DNA from: GH45 sp046704385
GTDB lineage: Bacteria > Bacteroidota > Bacteroidia > Bacteroidales > SZUA-534
NCBI GenBank assembly: GCA_046704385.1
Contig: JBJKSB010000018.1
Location: 1 to 64,000 of the forward strand
Direction: 5' to 3'
Length of the DNA: 64,000 bases
Of this stretch, positions 61,706-64,000 are shown one piece after another (within the stretch, counting starts at the first letter, position 1; each line of letters begins with the position of its first letter). The notes below the pieces were generated by a model. The model had not been told where the DNA came from, ran no database searches, and worked only from the letters and a program-made list of their open reading frames with translations. The translations under genes and the position numbers were made by a program.

Positions 61706-63865
61706 ATGAAACAAAAATTTGTATTTAGGATTGTGGCCATGCTAACGTTTGCGGCCCTTTTTTATGAATGTACCGACAAGTATGCTCGGTACGAGGATCC
61801 ACCATGGTTTAAAGGTACCAACATTGAAACATTGGAAAAAGCCGGAAACTGTACGCAGTTTTTAGCCTTAATGGATAAAGCAGATTATCGCACTGCCATT
61901 GAAAGCCAAATGTTTACTCTTTTTGTTCCCAACGACAGTAGTTTTGAGGAATATTACAAAAAGATAGGTATTTCATCTATCGATGATATGACCAGGCAAC
62001 AGGCTGAAGAATTATTCGGTCAGTTTATGCTAATTAACCCACGTTCGCGTGATCAATTAATGTATGAATATGCCTGGAATGAGCTTCAGACTCCTGAAGG
62101 CGAGTACGGAACATTGTTTAACAGGAAACAAACCTATTCTGTTCCAATTAATTATTCCGAGGAAGTCCGCTATAATCCAGACTTCGTTGGACAAACTTTA
62201 AGTATTTATCGTAGTAATACATTTATCTCGTTGTTCACTACTGAATATTTTGAAGATTATTTTGGAGATCCCAATGGTTCCGATTATTTGTTCATGTATC
62301 CGGGTAGTAAGTGGACCGGTACTCAGTGGAATGATGCTGCCGTTACCTCTATCGCTCCAACCTCAAGTGGTTATATATATTATATAGACAGGGTTGTTGC
62401 TCCTATACCTACTATCGATAAATATTTGAAGGACCATCAGGACAAGTTTGGTTTATACTATGACCTGGCTCAGCGTTTTGCTCAATATACAGCTTCAAGG
62501 CTTGATGAACAAAAAAACAGGGAATACCGAAAAAGTTATACGGAGTTGATGAATTTTGGGGATGAACGCGGACCATCAACTACAGACCCTGCAAATATGA
62601 TATATTTATATACGGCTTTTATTCCTTATGATAATGTCCTTCAGGACTATCTGAATAATACAGTATTTAAATATTATGAATCAATAGACAGTGTACCTCA
62701 ATTATTTTTAATCTACCTGTTAAAATCACATCAGGTTGACTATCTGACGCTTCCTTCAAAAATGGACAAGAGGTTTACAAACTATTATGGCGATGATATT
62801 GAATTCCATAGTAATACAGATATAGGTACCTCAATTATGTGTAGTAATGGGGTAATATATGCCATGAATAAGGTATTGGAACCAAATGCATTTACCTGTG
62901 TTCCGGGTCCTATTTATTATAATAGCAATTATACTACGTTTTTATATGCGCTGAATAATTCGGGTGTTTTGCCAACATTAACCCAACCTGATGTGGATGT
63001 AACCTTGTTTGCAACTGATAATAGCAAATTATTGAAAAATGGAATCCGAACTAAAAATTCATCGGGTGATATTTCTATTGAAATACAGTCATCTGATGGA
63101 TTATGGAATTCAATGGTTCCAAATAATGCTGATGGATATACCTTGGAAGAGTTTGTTAAGGATAATGTATTTATTGGCAAAGTTGATGATTTAAGTGGTG
63201 AAGGATATCTTCGCATGGCATCTGATAACTACGTTCATTATAAAGCTGGAAAGATTTATGGCGGTGGAAATCAAAAAGATGGCGATTATTGCCAGGTGGT
63301 TGAAAAAATCCCAAGCGATAAAAACGGCGTTTTATACTATTTGGATGGTCCTATAAAGAATGCAGAGAATGCTGCTGAACTTATTCTGAGCGATCCCGAT
63401 TTGTCCAGTTTTAAAGATTTATTAACAACGGCTGGTTTAATTGACAGTGTTCAGGAAATATATGAACAGCCTGGGATTAAATTCCCCAGGATCAGGTTTA
63501 TGCCTGATTTACGGCAGTGGACCATTTTGGCCCCGGATAATCAGGCTATTGCCAGTGCAAATGCTTCCGGGTTAATTCCAGCTGATACAGCCGAATTGAG
63601 AAATTTTATATATTATCATTTTGTAAGAAGCAAATGTGTTTTTGATGATGGTGAATTCTCAGGTTCTTTACCTACTCAATTACAGGATACTGTGGTTGGA
63701 ACAGACATCCGTTATAAAAATCTGACTTTTACCAATAGTGTAAACAGTTTGAGTGTTACGGATAATGCAGGTAATACGGTTAGCATCGACCATAGTGGAG
63801 CTGACTATTTAGTTCAAACCGGTGTGCTGCATAAGATAAATTCGGTGTTAATTTCCGAACCTTAA
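61706..63865 (+). CDS. Fasciclin (FAS1)-repeat lipoprotein
   Basis: 719 residues. The N-terminal signal ends LFYEC, an imperfect lipobox, so Cys22 may be lipidated. Several FAS1-like modules follow: the first from about residue 40 with FTLFVPNDSSFEEYYKKIG, another near 410 with TTFLYALNNSGVLPTL and VTLFATDNSKLLKNG, and a last near 570 with FKDLLTTAGLID, WTILAPDNQAIASANASG and VLHKINSVLI. FAS1 lipoproteins next to SusC/SusD pairs are common in Bacteroidota outer membranes, probably as surface adhesins or glycan-capture proteins. A SusC-like gene begins 39 bp downstream, implying one operon. Confidence 0.82.
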   Translation: MKQKFVFRIVAMLTFAALFYECTDKYARYEDPPWFKGTNIETLEKAGNCTQFLALMDKADYRTAIESQMFTLFVPNDSSFEEYYKKIGISSIDDMTRQQAEELFGQFMLINPRSRDQLMYEYAWNELQTPEGEYGTLFNRKQTYSVPINYSEEVRYNPDFVGQTLSIYRSNTFISLFTTEYFEDYFGDPNGSDYLFMYPGSKWTGTQWNDAAVTSIAPTSSGYIYYIDRVVAPIPTIDKYLKDHQDKFGLYYDLAQRFAQYTASRLDEQKNREYRKSYTELMNFGDERGPSTTDPANMIYLYTAFIPYDNVLQDYLNNTVFKYYESIDSVPQLFLIYLLKSHQVDYLTLPSKMDKRFTNYYGDDIEFHSNTDIGTSIMCSNGVIYAMNKVLEPNAFTCVPGPIYYNSNYTTFLYALNNSGVLPTLTQPDVDVTLFATDNSKLLKNGIRTKNSSGDISIEIQSSDGLWNSMVPNNADGYTLEEFVKDNVFIGKVDDLSGEGYLRMASDNYVHYKAGKIYGGGNQKDGDYCQVVEKIPSDKNGVLYYLDGPIKNAENAAELILSDPDLSSFKDLLTTAGLIDSVQEIYEQPGIKFPRIRFMPDLRQWTILAPDNQAIASANASGLIPADTAELRNFIYYHFVRSKCVFDDGEFSGSLPTQLQDTVVGTDIRYKNLTFTNSVNSLSVTDNAGNTVSIDHSGADYLVQTGVLHKINSVLISEP

Positions 63866-63904
63866 TTAACTATTTAATTATTAAGAATTTAGAACATTTC
63901 AACT

Positions 63905-64000
63905 ATGAAAAGACTATTACAAATACTCTTCGGTACGTTGCTGTTTATGGGTTCTGCAATTAACACCTTTGGCCAGAGTGTCTCTGTAAGTGGACAGGTA
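63905..64000 (+). CDS. SusC-like TonB-dependent receptor, N-terminal fragment cut by window edge
   Basis: ATG 63905 opens 32 codons to the window end. They encode a signal peptide (KRLLQILFGTLLFMGSAIN) followed by QSVSVSGQV, the typical first strand of the CarboxypepD_reg-like domain that precedes the TonB plug in SusC/RagA proteins. The call relies on this short stretch and on the FAS1 lipoprotein gene immediately upstream. Confidence 0.6.
   Translation, partial: MKRLLQILFGTLLFMGSAINTFGQSVSVSGQV

Overview
The window looks like chromosome of a Bacteroidota bacterium, probably Bacteroidia near Marinilabiliales/Prolixibacteraceae (the rank is inference). Supporting signs are: low-GC DNA; few Shine-Dalgarno sequences; many TAnnTTTG -7 elements with TTTG-like -33 boxes; a C-terminal T9SS sorting domain; a hybrid two-component system; a FAS1 lipoprotein followed by a SusC-like start; and Bacteroidota-type RpoD, GyrB and FtsE. 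No CRISPR array, tRNA, rRNA or prophage was seen. The only mobile trace is the first 24 codons of an IS1595-type transposase at the left edge.

Layout. 1-4.4 kb: transposase fragment, membrane-anchored AraC regulator, transglutaminase lipoprotein, and trkH with a structured leader. 4.4-14.1 kb: a complete histidine operon on the minus strand, in transcription order hisG-hisD-hisC-hisB-purU-methyltransferase-hisH-hisA-hisF-hisIE. It is headed by an unannotated 20-codon leader peptide with six consecutive His codons and an intrinsic terminator, a textbook attenuator. Five of its intergenic gaps carry a degenerate repeat family. 14.2-21.2 kb: GAF sensor kinase, CoA-binding protein, AsmA-like protein with a DsbA-like partner, a Cys-rich lipoprotein and a TlpA-like protein. 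21.4-29.8 kb: a beta-glucan locus of GH3, secreted GH16 with a fascin-like module and T9SS tail, and a hybrid two-component regulator; a 14-bp direct repeat with 21-bp period upstream of the GH16 gene is a likely operator. 29.9-38 kb: ftsE, a TPR protein overlapping an outer-membrane barrel gene, and gyrB.

38.1-47.1 kb is the most interesting region. Three consecutive SpoIIE/PP2C phosphatases have different sensory front ends (degenerate receiver, TPR plus membrane anchor, propeller plus PAS). They face a convergent two-gene unit encoding a SiaC-like phosphoprotein and a SiaB-like kinase in which the kinase domain is duplicated in tandem. I read this as a SiaABC-type partner-switching network in which three phosphatases may converge on one phosphoprotein. 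No SiaD-type diguanylate cyclase is present, so the output is unknown.

47.1-61.3 kb: dapF, an HtrA protease, rpoD, pbpC, an EamA permease, a leucine-rich-repeat protein, and a TCA block of aconitase, NADP-isocitrate dehydrogenase and citrate synthase. Upstream of rpoD, the permease and aconitase, a -7 element is followed about 75-140 nt later by an intrinsic terminator, so each may carry an attenuated leader or a small RNA. The right edge holds a FAS1 lipoprotein and the first 32 codons of a SusC-like receptor.

Several start codons were moved downstream from the longest open frame: hisD, purU, dapF, htrA, rpoD, the LRR protein, the DsbA-like protein, siaC and the barrel protein.
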